NCBI GenBank assembly: GCA_944472135.2
Contig: OX235270.1
Span: forward strand, 138,337,632-138,401,631
Direction of reading: 5' to 3'
Source: Trichobilharzia regenti
Taxonomy: Eukaryota > Platyhelminthes > Trematoda > Strigeidida > Schistosomatidae
Length of the DNA stretch: 64,000 nucleotides
The notes under the pieces are model-generated. The model had not been told where the DNA came from, did not search any database, and was given only the letters and a program-made list of their open reading frames with translations. Positions 46,850-57,399 of this stretch are shown here, in pieces (positions within the stretch are counted from its first letter, which is position 1; every line of letters begins with the position of its first letter). The translations under genes were made by a program, and so were the position numbers.

Positions 46850-47011
46850 CTTCATTGTATTCTTCTTTCATATTACAGCCACTTTCTGTTACCTGACTGC
46901 CATCTGGACACATTGAACACTGTCGTCCTACAACACCTGAACGACAATGACATTGACCTGTAGCTTGATTACACGATGAATCAACTGAACCAAGAGGATG
47001 ACAGGAGCAGG
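46850..47011 (-). CDS. Agrin-like gene exon: laminin-type EGF module 2
   Basis: This exon has 54 codons, phase 1 to phase 1, with acceptor ..cctaaag and donor GTAAGA. It encodes a second full laminin-EGF module. The eight cysteines are CSC, SSC, GQCHC, RQCSMC and SGC, with GVVG before the sixth, matching the consensus. The junction with the previous exon creates a Pro codon just before CSC, so the two modules are contiguous. Vertebrate agrin also has two adjacent laminin-EGF modules in its middle region. There the next parts are another Kazal module and a SEA domain, which are not found here. Confidence 0.88.
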
Positions 47012-47014
47012 CTT

Positions 47015-48600
47015 TAGGGAAAATAAGTCAAAGCAAACAAATACGTTTTACATACATTTTGTTGGAAAAAGGTAACAAGACTTTAAAACGAAGCTTTGTT
47101 TAAACTAACAATATGACAACATTGATTAGTAAACGAGGAGTAGTCTTTTTGATAATTTGATAATTATATATGCCTGGTAATTCAGGAATAATTGTAATTG
47201 ACAGCAATACTTTTTTTCTTGAGTAAGATGGAATTATTAACTGCAAAAATTCGAAAAGTATATATTGTAAGTAAACTGTTAATAGATTAGAGTTCAAACC
47301 GTGTGTATAAGATAATATGCGTGAACACAGTACAAAAATGAACGTCATGCTCTTGACCATGTATTCATTGTTATACATGGTCGTTCATTATGATGTATTG
47401 CCTCTCAATTTAATACTATACTTCAGTATACACACGTTTTGAACTCTACTCTAATAACAATCTATTTACATATACATCTTGTAATTTTTTTATCTTAACG
47501 ATTCAATGTTATTTATAAAAACTGTAATGTTGTCAATGACGATTAATCTTCAGTTTGAAAGTTGAGAGCTATGACCAATAAACAAACAACTGCAGACATA
47601 TTATTAAAATAAAAAAAATTAGTATACACCAAAAACTCAGCATCGAAATTAATTTGAAGCAGATTTAACGTTGTTAAGTTTCAAAATTCAAATATTTCTA
47701 AATTTTTTTTAGACAGAACAGTGGGCTTTTTGTGCAACGAAAATATTAATACTGAACACTATAGAGTGAACATCTTCACAGTGAACTTTTATAAACAAAT
47801 CTGCTGTTTTACTTTGGGTGTACTGAAGTCAGAGATGGGATTCATGTTTGCAACACATACATGTCGGTGCCAACATCTACGTCTGTGTACATATCTATCA
47901 TTTCTTGTACTCCCGAGAATCAGAATACGAAGAATGCTATAAGCAGATTCTGTGGAAATATTTTTTAAAGCATTAACCTGTTTAACATTTGGCGACAGCT
48001 TCATCTATATGTGAATTCGCTATGAAGTTCATTTACTGATCTCCTGGTGATTCATTTTTCAAACTCAGTGAGTACACGGAAGATTTGCAGCTCACGAAAT
48101 GAAATACATTCATTCCACCTGACAGTGTTTGCTTATTTCATTCCTGTTTCTCAGAAATCCCCTCAACCGCCTCTGTTTAGCTCACCGATTGACTATCATA
48201 AACTAAGTGAGATAAAATGTTAACAGCTAATTTGTTTGTATTTTGTAGATATGTTTTTATTACTCTGTTAATGCATCTGTACACCATAAGAATACCAATT
48301 TTTGACTGAATGATTGTCGTATTGTAATTACTAAGGAGAAATGTTTGAATAATCGTTGTATCAGTTGAAATAAACAGTATGCTTAACATTTCGAATCTCA
48401 GCAAAAGCAAACCATCGTAAACACTGTCATAGTTTCGGTCATTCAGTCAAAAATGAAACCGATTCTATAATTTGATTCAGTGGCTACATAGCCACGCCCT
48501 CTTAACTGGCTATCCCATGGCCACTAGTTCGACTTCTGTTTCAAATTCATCCAAATAAATAATACAAAAAGCTTATTTTACAGAGTTAACATGAGTATTT
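47015..48600. other. Intron between laminin-EGF exons, no gene recognised
   Basis: Phases on both sides match directly. The stretch is AT-rich with short chance frames. No repeat is recognised. Confidence 0.45.
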
Positions 48601-48607
48601 AACTTAC

Positions 48608-48769
48608 GAATGCATTCATGATTGTTTTGTATGCCCCAATAGTTCCCAAGACATTGATCACACTTCAAGCCACCAACACCCCATTTACATCGGCAATTGC
48701 CTAAGTAGTCACATTCTTCTGACAATGCACCAAGTTTGTTACACGTACAACTCGGTAATCTAACACCAT
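48608..48769 (-). CDS. Agrin-like gene exon: laminin-type EGF module 1
   Basis: This exon has 54 codons, phase 1 to phase 1, between acceptor ..attaaag and donor GTAAGT. It encodes one complete laminin-EGF module with the eight-cysteine pattern: SCTC, EEC, GNCRC, LKCDQC and HEC near the end. The Gly-rich turn and the YWG segment typical of the family are present. An exon holding exactly one module with symmetric phase 1 boundaries is typical of this domain class. The domain is extracellular and disulfide-bonded. It follows the Kazal exon directly in the spliced frame. Confidence 0.88.
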
Positions 48770-48974
48770 CTTTAATGGGTAAATAAAAGGGAGAAACACT
48801 TAGTTTATTTCAAAAAGTGGACTTCTTCTCTAATCAAAACATAAAAAAGATTATTTCATTGAATTTTGGATTTTCCTGCCGATTGATTGGACCGAATTTC
48901 TCCGTCTGAGATTCACATGTCGGTTTGTTGCGCAGAAGCTTCGACGATGTTTGGGCATGTATTTAAAATTTAAT

Positions 48975-49078
48975 TGGTGGATGGTAACTAGCAGTGGAAT
49001 CCAGGTACATCTAGATGACGAGTCTCAAATAGGCCGAAATGCGCATCCTGGATTCCACTGCTAGTCACCATCCACCAA
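48975..49078 (+). repeat. Sm-alpha hammerhead unit with terminal inverted repeat
   Basis: The unit contains CATCTAGATGACGAGTCTC, AAATAGGCCGAAATGCGCAT and CCTGGATTCCACTGCTAG, which aligns with the known schistosome Sm-alpha hammerhead. GAAA, the AUGCGCAU stem III and the C17 cleavage site are kept. C3 is A, U7 is C, and stem II is damaged. Ends 48975-49006 and 49047-49078 are a 32-base inverted repeat with one mismatch. Confidence 0.75.
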
Positions 49079-49504
49079 ATCAATAAAAAGATTAGATTAT
49101 CAGGTTTCTAAATGTCGATTCATTGACTTTACAAACATCTAAATAATATAATACTCTTTAACAAAGGAAGTTCTGATGAAGTTAATTATCCTAGGGATAC
49201 AAGATTCGTGTGACATAGGCGTGAAATTCATCTTAAGCAACAAATCACCGTAAGCATAATGAGAATTTAAGTGTATTGTCTTCTGGAGATGATCTTCACA
49301 ACTTTCATCTAAAATTTACAAACAGCATATAGTTATTGTAGCTCGAGAAGTGTTCGTAGATCCAACTCAGTCAAGTGAACAATGCACTTTGAATTATCGT
49401 TTGGTGTATAGTTCCTTTACGCCTTACTTAATAAATTAATTAGGCATCCTTATTTCTTCTCATAATTATGCTCAAATTTCTTTTGATACTTGTTTGTTAA
49501 GCAA

Positions 49505-49655
49505 AATGCCCTTTACCGTGAGCTGTGGGGATGGGATTTCTAGCCTCATATCCAACCTTCGTTCTTAACCAGACTTACTACTGACCCGACAATGTTAAGC
49601 AGTGCATCAGCCGGGATCGAACTCCGGAACACGTGCGTAGTTGGCAAGCATTCTA
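49505..49655 (-). repeat. tRNA-derived SINE, group A (partial)
   Basis: On the minus strand: GCCAACTACGCACGTGTTCC, B-box GGAGTTCGATCCCGG, then body GGCTAGAAATCCCATCCC. The first part of the head is lost. Confidence 0.6.
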
Positions 49656-49864
49656 CGGATGAACAATCAACGCTATTTTTATTTTACGCTTTTTTTAATT
49701 TAAAAATACTTTATATAAAATGTGCTGGAATTCATACAGTAATCCTCTGTTTATTGGATTGTTAACGTTGTACGTGACACAAACCACTCGAATGTTTGCA
49801 CTCACCTCTAGATGAAACTGATGAAACAGTAAAATCGAATCCTGAAGGCATAAAAATATGTACT

Positions 49865-50040
49865 ACTGACTGGTTGGAATGAGCAGTTGCATACCACGCA
49901 CGTCAACCATCAGTGCTTGCTAGCCAGATAGGGGTGATCTCAACACTTGACGGACCTTTCGCCCGTTTGGGGTTGAAGTCATCAGCAGGCAAGCACTGCT
50001 GATTTGTATCAGTGGTACGCAAATGCTTATCTTAATAAAT
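49865..50040 (-). repeat. Group D repeat with hammerhead-like motif
   Basis: The minus strand reads GCTGATGACTTCAACCCCAA followed by ACGGGCGAAAGGTCCGTC. A CTGATGA, a C-C-C/G-G-G stem and a GAAA occur in hammerhead order. Stem III is not obvious. A related copy lacks the motif at 37.4 kb. Confidence 0.45.
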
Positions 50041-50599
50041 TCGTAGTTCATAATTTTATGCAAATTTGTTTGCTTTCCTGATTACCACTTGTGATATCAA
50101 GCACATCGCATATTGTGATGGGAATAACTTGGTTTCCAAAAGAGACTAAGGTGAAATCTCACTACTCGAACTGTGTAAAGTGCGAATTACTAATCAGTTT
50201 ACAAATAATGAACTTCACTTCTTAGCATTTACCACTAGTTTGAATAGCAATTTGAGAAACTGTATTTGTAGAATAATCTAACATGATGAATAATGACTAA
50301 TAGCTCTATTCTCAGTTGAGTTACTCTGTCTGTTGGATTTATAAGTCACATTCTCCTCAGATGACTTACAGCAAGCAGGTCATTTGCTACTACAGACCTT
50401 CCACTTGCTGTAATCTCACACACGACTGATTTGTCTAACAATCTTATATGCGAAAATGTATCATGGTCGTAAGTTCCTTCTAGCGAATGAAATCATAAGA
50501 AAGCGTTAATTTTCTGATGTCTGCCTTACCACGAATCTGTATTTTCACCTTTGTGGGCTAAAAAACAAAATTACCAAGAGTTGTTCCTCAGGCATTTGA

Positions 50600-50800
50600 T
50601 TTGTTTCAACTTTGACCACAAGCTGATATCAGTTAGACACCAAGTGGAAACCAGCGCTTGAATATTGGATAGCTGTTTCGCCCTAGTTTGAAACTGTACA
50701 TCAGTACGCATCCCATCGGGGTTCGAATCCAGGAACTTCTAATTACAAGACGAGCACGTAGACCACTCGGCTACTGACACCCGGTTCAGTCCTAACTTCT
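50600..50800 (-). repeat. Group C SINE
   Basis: On the minus strand: head GTAGCCGAGTGGTCTACGTG, B-box TGGATTCGAACCCC, core ACTGATGTACAGTTTC with AGGGCGAAACAGCTATCC, tail CTGATATCAGCTTGTGG. One change in CTGATGA (CTGATGT). It abuts the Sm-alpha pair. Confidence 0.7.
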
Positions 50801-50807
50801 AACAGTC

Positions 50808-51025
50808 GACTGGTGGATGATGACTAACACTGGAATCCAGGATACGCATTTCCTCCGATTTGGGTCTTGTCAGCTCGATGTGCCTGCATTCTCCAGTGAG
50901 TGGTGGTGTTCACACTAAGGGTCGAACCTAATGCCCATCGTTTAAAACGCCAAAGCGTTGTCCGACGACGAGTCCTAAGTAGGACACATATTCTGGATCC
51001 CGTTCCTAGTCACCATCCACCAAGT
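50808..51025. repeat. Inverted pair of Sm-alpha-like copies
   Basis: The left part on the minus strand has CGAGCTGACAAGACCC, AAATCGGAGGAAATGCG and TATCCTGGATTCCAGTG. Its core reads CTGACAA, with G8 lost. A tRNA-like B-box (TAGGTTCGACCC) lies in the middle. The right part on the plus strand has GACGAGTCCTAAGTAGGAC and ends CTAGTCACCATCCACC. The ends form an inverted repeat. Confidence 0.65.
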
Positions 51026-51589
51026 GACTGAAGGTTACAATACCAGACATCGTCAAAGCATCTGCATAAGGAGCCGACATATCAACCTGAGACGAAGCAC
51101 TTCATTTCAGTCAATCCACGAGAATATAGAAATCACATTTATTCATCACACAATAGTAACATATTCTAAATACATGCATGATAATACTTTTTGTAGCTTA
51201 CATACTAACTGGGTCTAAGGATGCTAATCATTAAACTTCGTCTAGCTAAGAAAAATTGAACTTACCTTTCCTTTGTGTTGAATATTTTGAATAAGACCAA
51301 GTTTATGGGAAAGAATGGCGTTACTTAAAGTGACAACCACACCATACTAATAGATGACGACAAGTACAAAATAAATGTTATGCACTGCTTACCATAGAGT
51401 GACCTAATGCTTGTAACACTGAGTATAATGAAACAAAACACATCGTGTTACATTCCTTAGTAAAAAATATTGAGTTGAACATAGATTCATGTGTGAGTAT
51501 AATCCGATACCAATTAAAAGTGCAATTTTAGACGAAATATGCACATTTTTAGCAATAATGCAAAGTCAGTACTTCTACATAGTTCAGAA

Positions 51590-51850
51590 ACTTGAAGCCA
51601 CATGAGACTGTCATCAACAGCTAACTTTGCCATTTCTACGGTGAAGACTAAATAACCAACCAGTAAGTATTAGCAACAAGGAACGTTGGCAGACATTAAA
51701 GCAGACTACAACCTTTTGCCCAGAAAATGCGCAGACCGCTGACTGTGACCCGGATTGGGTGACACACATATCACGTGAGGAAGAAGTAAAGGCTCCTAAG
51801 GGCAGAAAACCAGGTGGAAACAAAAGGTGCTACAACAGTCCGATGTTACA
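51590..51850 (+). mobile_element. RTE-clade 3' fragment (decayed)
   Basis: ACTGTCATCAACAGCTAAC, CGGTGAAGACTAAATAACC, and a final GTGGAAACAAAAGGTGCTAC-like part follow the order of other RTE 3' pieces (T-F-I-N-R, I-R-W-P, C-terminal). It is a weak but collinear match. Confidence 0.5.
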
Positions 51851-52326
51851 CCCAGAACTCAAGTTGTGAAGGACAAAACTGTTAGGTATTTCTTTCATAA
51901 ACACAATACACTGAGGCTGTAATTTACAAATTAAAACAACTTAGTAATTGTTACCTAACCACATTCAGGCTTGACAGTATATGAGTCAAAATGTGAACTG
52001 CCCAAATGTTGCTCTTCTCTCTCTGTCTACCAGTCAGATAAACAACCAATCGGATTCTTATATGTTGACTAACGACCACCACTCAGTTTATTTTGTTGCA
52101 CAATCAGTACCCATGATACCGATTTCGTTTCACTATCTGAACTATATAACTACATTCTGCTGGCTTGATTGGAATACATCTTCCCATACCAATGTTTGGG
52201 TCTATTGAATTACTGTTTGGAAAAATTGCGCCCATGTGTATACAATGTCGACTATATATGCAAACAGGGAACATTTGCAGAGTTGCAATAAAACAAGAAT
52301 GAAAATTAGTGAATACGTTTTCTTAC

Positions 52327-52593
52327 CAGCTTGTATATTTCCTGACATTTTCCCATTAGAATCTTGTAGAAGAGATGGATTATTATGCCGACATTTTACG
52401 CCAGTCAAGTCAACATCAATATTAGTTTGTTGAATACACGATTGACGTTTCAGTTCACATTCACTTGGATATAGTTTCCCGTCTGTACCGCATACGTCAG
52501 GTTCATTTGAATGTTTCGGTGGACATTTATCTCGACATACACACTGACCATTACGACACTGGAAACCCAATGGACATCCACCAGCACAAGGAC
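52327..52593 (-). CDS. Agrin-like gene exon: follistatin-like/Kazal module
   Basis: This exon has 89 codons in phase 1 at both ends. The acceptor is ..acacag at 52595-52594 and the donor is GTAAGA from 52326 downward. Exactly ten cysteines are present, as in a follistatin domain. A FOLN part (CPLGFQCRNGQCVCRDKCPP) is followed by a Kazal part with VCGTDGKLYPSECELKRQSC and a final VKC. The Kazal fold is that of serine-protease inhibitors, and in agrin such modules form a long N-terminal rod. It is the most 5' exon I could place with confidence. Its end phase fits the laminin-EGF exon at 48.6 kb, giving an Asp codon across the junction. Earlier Kazal exons are expected at higher coordinates or beyond the window. 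Confidence 0.88.
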
Positions 52594-52974
52594 CTGTGTA
52601 GTGTATATGATTAAAGTATTACCGATAAACTAAAATGAGGAATACAGTAAACAATCATAGTTTTAATAATAGATTTCTTATCGGAAAATATAAATGCTTA
52701 TGAACTCTTGTCTCCAACACTGTGTTCTTATCACCATTGCATATTTGTGGTCTGAAAAAGTAAAAACGGTAGCTGTGAAGAGTTAGTCTGTGTTGATTTC
52801 ATTTGTTTCAAGTGAGAACATGGACTGATATCAGCTAAAGAACCGCATAACTAGTAACAATCCGTGGCGTAACTCTAAACACAACAAATTAAAAACGCCA
52901 ATACTTGCGTGGACTGTTTCATTCGCACGATTCCTGTAATATCGGTGACACTGTGATAAGTAGTAAACTGAATA

Positions 52975-53215
52975 TCTCCCATCCTGATATCAGTTTCTGT
53001 TAAAATCCCTCTTGGTTGTCTCACATACTGTTTGTTTCTAGGAGAATTTCGCGTTTGACTTGTTACATAAAGAAGTTGAGATATTCTGGCATCATAACTC
53101 AGCCTCTTCTCTTACAATTTGTCATTTCATGTATTCTACCCATTCTCCTCTATTCTTCACCATCATTATTCTTCCCTAGACCTCTAAAAAAAGGCTATGT
53201 CATAATACGTATGTG
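52975..53215 (+). mobile_element. CR1-like LINE fragment (after RT)
   Basis: The frame SRRISRLTCYIKKLRYSGI, LLLQFVISCILPILLYSSP and RPLKKGY parallels the minus-strand copy at 54.1 kb (SKRIFRLTFYIKKLRHSGI, LLLQFVYSYILPILFYCSP). This region follows the reverse transcriptase core in CR1/Jockey-type LINEs. Confidence 0.75.
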
Positions 53216-53269
53216 GAACACTGAAGACTTCAGATGAGGTTAGTGGTCATAATTAAAATAATCATAATA

Positions 53270-54345
53270 ATAATAATCATAATCTGCTTTATTCCAAAAA
53301 CAGTACTTATAATACAGAATGGAATTCTCAGCATTCGTCACAATATTCCACCTGATTTACTTAAAAGATAAATAAAATTAAAACAAAAGTAGCCAGAGGA
53401 ATTTGTCCACGTTTTACGATATAAAGTCAAAAATATTCAAAGCACGAACTGAGATTATTAAATATAATAATAATAATCATAACAGTGAGTTTGCTTCAAA
53501 CAGCATTGTCGATTCAGTTTGAGAATTTTAGCATGTTATAGATTATTGAATCGAATGTTTTGTTTCTATAGCATGATGATGGGTTAGACAAAATTAAGTT
53601 ATAACACAGCTTAAATGGTGATTACACATATGAGAAAATAAATAAACAAAAACCAAAAATTGAGAGGATTATAAATATAAGAAGTACAATAACAATAAAG
53701 TTTGATGTTGTAAGGGTGCAGAAAATGGTTTATTTACTGGTGCAAAGAATGTCAGTTAGGTCATGCCTGCCACCATTTTCACCACGTAAAATACGTGCCA
53801 AATGTAGTATCGTGGAATTTCTATACTTAGACGTACGTGCATAAAGTCTTCTGAAAAGACTTCTTGTTTTACCTGAGGAGACGCGAGGTTGGAGCTGTGG
53901 GTAGAGTGTGGGTGCTCAGTGTCTGACAAAATTCCTTTAGCGAATTTGTTGCATGACATCAAGTGCCTTTCAGTGACAATGTCAACGACATGGCCAAATG
54001 GGATACCACTCGTCCTACTGACAGTCTTCAGAGTTCTGCGAAGTGTGGCATAGTCTTTTTTAAGCAATCCAGAAAAGAATAAGGGTGAACAGTAAAAAAG
54101 AATAGGTAAGATGTAAGAGTAGACAAACTGTAAGAGGAGTTGTTGGGTTATGCCTGAGTGTCTTAACTTCTTAATGTAAAATGTCAGACGAAATATTCTT
54201 TTAGAAATCGGTAAGACATGGGAAGAGCAGGATAGGTGAGAAGAAAGAATTAATGCAAGATACTTAACTTCAGACTTGATTTCTATATCAGTATTATCAA
54301 TTTTGCAAAGGTCGATAGGCACTTCTATTCAATTCTTGCAAGTGA
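53270..54345 (-). mobile_element. CR1-like LINE, C-terminal end and 3' UTR
   Basis: A frame of about 188 codons begins LPIDLCKIDNTDIEIKSEVK-type sequence and continues through VKYLALILSSHLSCSSHV, KKLRHSGITQQLLLQF and SVRTSGIPFGHVV-like parts (SRTSGIPFGHVVDIV). A 3' UTR of about 450 bases ends TTGGAATAAAGCAGATTATG and A/T-rich repeats at 53.27 kb. It faces tail to tail with the plus-strand copy at 53.0-53.2 kb. Confidence 0.8.
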
Positions 54346-54589
54346 TTCGCTAAAATTATCTTGTCTGATACAGAACGTCCCCTTTATTCGAAACTTTTGT
54401 CTGGTATCTTTCCAGGTGAAAGCAGAAGGAACTTCATAAGAATCTACGCTCCTACAGCTACTAAATATGCAAATTCTACCACACCACCATATTTAGCACA
54501 GGTTTTGTGTGAAGAGAGTCAGAGAGAGACATTTAGATGTCGGAAAACAACTTGTAAACTTTTCGAATCAGTAATCTGAACTGCAAAGT

Positions 54590-54850
54590 ATAAGCAAAGA
54601 TTATTTTTCAATGTATTTTCTATGATACTATCTACTTGTACTTCATTGTGTTTCCACCAACATTCTGTTTATAGTGGTGGTTTCATTACTCGTATTATTA
54701 TCATTATTACTATTTTAAATTTTCTGTATGTACATATTTACAAAAAGAGGTCAATTGTTGTGATATGTATAAAAACTCTGAATATTCCATTCTGTATAGT
54801 TAATATTTTGTTGTTGTTGTTTGGAGTAAAGTGATTATTATTTAAAAGGT
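54590..54850 (+). mobile_element. CR1-like LINE 3' UTR fragment
   Basis: AATATTCCATTCTGTATAG and TTTGGAGTAAAGTGATTATT match the 3' end of the 53.27 kb element (GAATTCCATTCTGTATTATA, TTTGGAATAAAGCAGATTAT) in opposite orientation. Confidence 0.6.
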
Positions 54851-55189
54851 ATTGGTTTAGGATCACAGTAACAACGTCTTCAAAATATTTCTAAAAGTAT
54901 GGAGAGATCCTCAAGATGAACATGTGGCTCAATGTTTCATGAATTATGTTGTATTTTTAATTCTCAGCCATTTCCTAAGAGAGAATGTATTACCCACTCC
55001 ATTGAATGAGTACTACCAATAAGTCACAAATTACTACTAAGCGACTGTCGAGTACTTCCCATTTTTCAAAGATTCTCCGACTGAAATCAATATGTGGTCA
55101 AACTTGAAAGCCAATTTTTGCTGAGTGTTATAAATGAATTCTGTTGATAAATGAAATCCTAAACAAAGCCAAAGTTCAGAATATTTGCT

Positions 55190-55990
55190 GACCTAACTTC
55201 ACTGTATGTCACCCAAACTCGAAGACATACAGGCGGAAACCAAACAGTTATTCGAAGAACCAAGCAGGAAAGATGGGACTTCAAGTAAATATGCAGAAGA
55301 CGGAGGTGGTGAAGATAGCCAAACCATTCAGCCATCAACAACAACCAGTACTAATCACTATCAATGGAAAAAACATAAAGAGGTCAGTTCCTTCACGGTT
55401 TTAGGCCACATCATTTCAACTGCTGGGATGCCCCACGGATGGGGATGACAAAACTAGCCAGGCTAGGGAAAGCAAGATACACCTTCAACACAGTGAAGTC
55501 AGTTTGAAAATTGTTTGCACTCCACAGCATAAACAAGGAAATTAATATTTTCAACTCTAATGTCAAGTTAATTTTTTCTATATGGATCGGAAACTTGTAC
55601 TATGTGCCATGAAAAGCATTTTCAACAGATTTTCATCAGCAGCCACCTCCACTGGTTCCATTTTGAAGATAAGGTGATCAGCATGAAGGAATTAGCATCA
55701 TGAAACTCTGGGAAAAAACAGTTAGGAAACTGCTATTCAACAAACATTCCGAAGATAAAAATGGATGGGACACACGCTGAAGAGACCGTTGGGTGACATC
55801 GCTCGAGTAGGACTCGAACGGAAGACGATGAGTTTAGTGCTGATTAGAGGGCGACATGGAAGTGATCGTATCAGGAGATGAGAGGTTGTAGGCGATCGTA
55901 AAGCCTGATTAAGAGGACCGCAATGAACACGACAAAGCAGAGAAGTAGCGCCGAAACCCTGTGTGCCACTTGGAACTCAAGGAAACAATA
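55190..55990 (+). mobile_element. RTE-clade retrotransposon fragment
   Basis: SPKLEDIQAETKQLFEEPS (after F-A-D-D), KEVSSFTVLGHIISTAGM (Y-L-G region), a degraded E-T-W stretch and GGAACTCAAGGAAACAATAA at the 3' end. The frame is broken in several places. Confidence 0.75.
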
Positions 55991-56439
55991 ATGATAATAA
56001 TGTAATCTCACCGCCTAACAATAGATAAAATAAGAGCCAAATATCACATGAGTGATGGCGTTACATCTGAATTTCATGAAAATCAACTTGTAACTGTGAT
56101 CATAATGAACGTCTTATGAAAGATCTGTTATTTAATATGCTGAATACTTTCAAACCTTGTATGATAGGATTCAAGTCGGATAATAAAGAGATTATAGCTT
56201 TATTCCAAATAGTACTTTTGGTACAAATATGGAATTTCCAGTATGTATACAGTATTACATCTAGTTTTCGCTTTACTTAATACGGGTGAGATAATTGAAC
56301 AGGGCATTTACAGTGATAATATTTTTAAATGAGAATATGAATATAAAATTAAAACTGAAGTGAAAACATTAACAACAAGATAATAATGAAATTAGGAATA
56401 TAAAGGGCTTTTCAAGTATTGGTTTTTGTAGGGATTTAG

Positions 56440-56680
56440 TTTAACTGGTTGGAGTATTTCATCATGAGCTGACGTTGGTTAGAGAACCATTGGAGAACCT
56501 GGGAGTACTGGACAACTGTTTCGCCCTAGTTTTGGACTGTTTATCAGTACTCATCCACCGCCAGGGTTCAAACCCGGCACCTTCTGGTTACAAGGCTAGC
56601 GAGCTCGTAGGCCATTAAGCCACTGGGATGCTATCCAGTGGTCAGCCCATGAATTCTAACTCATGCCAATTCATAACATA
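56440..56680 (-). repeat. Group C SINE, left half of inverted pair
   Basis: On the minus strand: leader AGTTAGAATTCATGGGCTGA, head CAGTGGCTTAATGGCCTACG, T-arm CCGGGTTTGAACCCTGG, core GTACTGATAAACAGTCC with AAAACTAGGGCGAAACAGTT, tail TCATGATGAAATACTCC. G8 of the core is A. Confidence 0.75.
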
Positions 56681-56689
56681 GCGCACCAA

Positions 56690-56876
56690 GTTGAAGATGA
56701 GGCAGTAACTCATTGAAGAAGACATTGAAAAGTGGTCGCGGTATGTGGTGAATTGGCAGAAGTTAGAATTCATGGGCTGACCATTGGATCAGGTTCCAGT
56801 AGCGTAATGGTGTACGAGCTAACTCGCCTTGTAACCAGAAGGTCTTGAGTTTTATCCCTGGCGTACTGCTGGAAAG
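56690..56876 (+). repeat. Group C SINE, right half of inverted pair (truncated)
   Basis: Leader GTTGAAGATGAGGCAGTAAC and AAGTTAGAATTCATGGGCTG, head CCAGTAGCGTAATGGTGTAC, then CCTTGTAACCAGAAGGTC. The copy is cut before the core, where CR1 sequence resumes at 56877. Confidence 0.7.
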
Positions 56877-57399
56877 TCCCACTCATCCTACTGACAACTT
56901 TTAGTGCTCTTCGCAGTGTAGAAAGTTTTTCTTAAGTAGCCTCGGAAAGATTTACGGAGGAGGAATACAGATAAATATGTAGAATACATGAATTAAAAAA
57001 CTAAAAGTAGAAACTGAGTGATACCACATTGTCTCAACTTCCTTACGCAAAACGTTCAAAGAAATATCTTTTTAGAAACTAAGATGACGCGCCAAAGGTA
57101 TAAACGCTACTCATCAATGGAATTAAGTAGCAGTGATACTATATTATGACTGGGAAGTAATTTGATAAATAATTATATGGTTACTTCATAAGCCGACAAT
57201 GACAACGTTTACCTAATATAAAATACGGGTACACAATTTTCAGGAATAAGTGAAGACAGCAAAATAAACTGTCTAACTCCTTCCGATTTACAAATGCATT
57301 GTAATACCTTATGTTTGTTAGCATCGAAATCTATCTTGGGAATAATTAAAACCCCAGTGAGTCAACTTTCAGTTGTCGGCTTATCTATTTTATGCAGAA

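Larger units (their letters stand above)
3282..52593 (-). other. Agrin-like extracellular matrix proteoglycan gene, 3' part (locus span)
   Basis: This locus holds 14 minus-strand exons that I joined by splice sites and reading phase. The encoded order is follistatin/Kazal, laminin-EGF, laminin-EGF, LamG1, partial EGF, LamG2, Cys-rich linker, LamG3, stop. In known families this combination of Kazal, laminin-EGF and three C-terminal LamG modules is that of agrin, a secreted basement-membrane heparan sulfate proteoglycan that binds dystroglycan and laminin. Perlecan also ends in three LamG modules but lacks Kazal modules. All adjacent exon phases match except across 31929 to 25611, where one exon must be missing. 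Introns of 1.6 to over 6 kb are full of retroelements. The N-terminus, with signal peptide and further Kazal modules expected, is not seen. The agrin assignment is by domain order and not by alignment. Confidence 0.75.
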
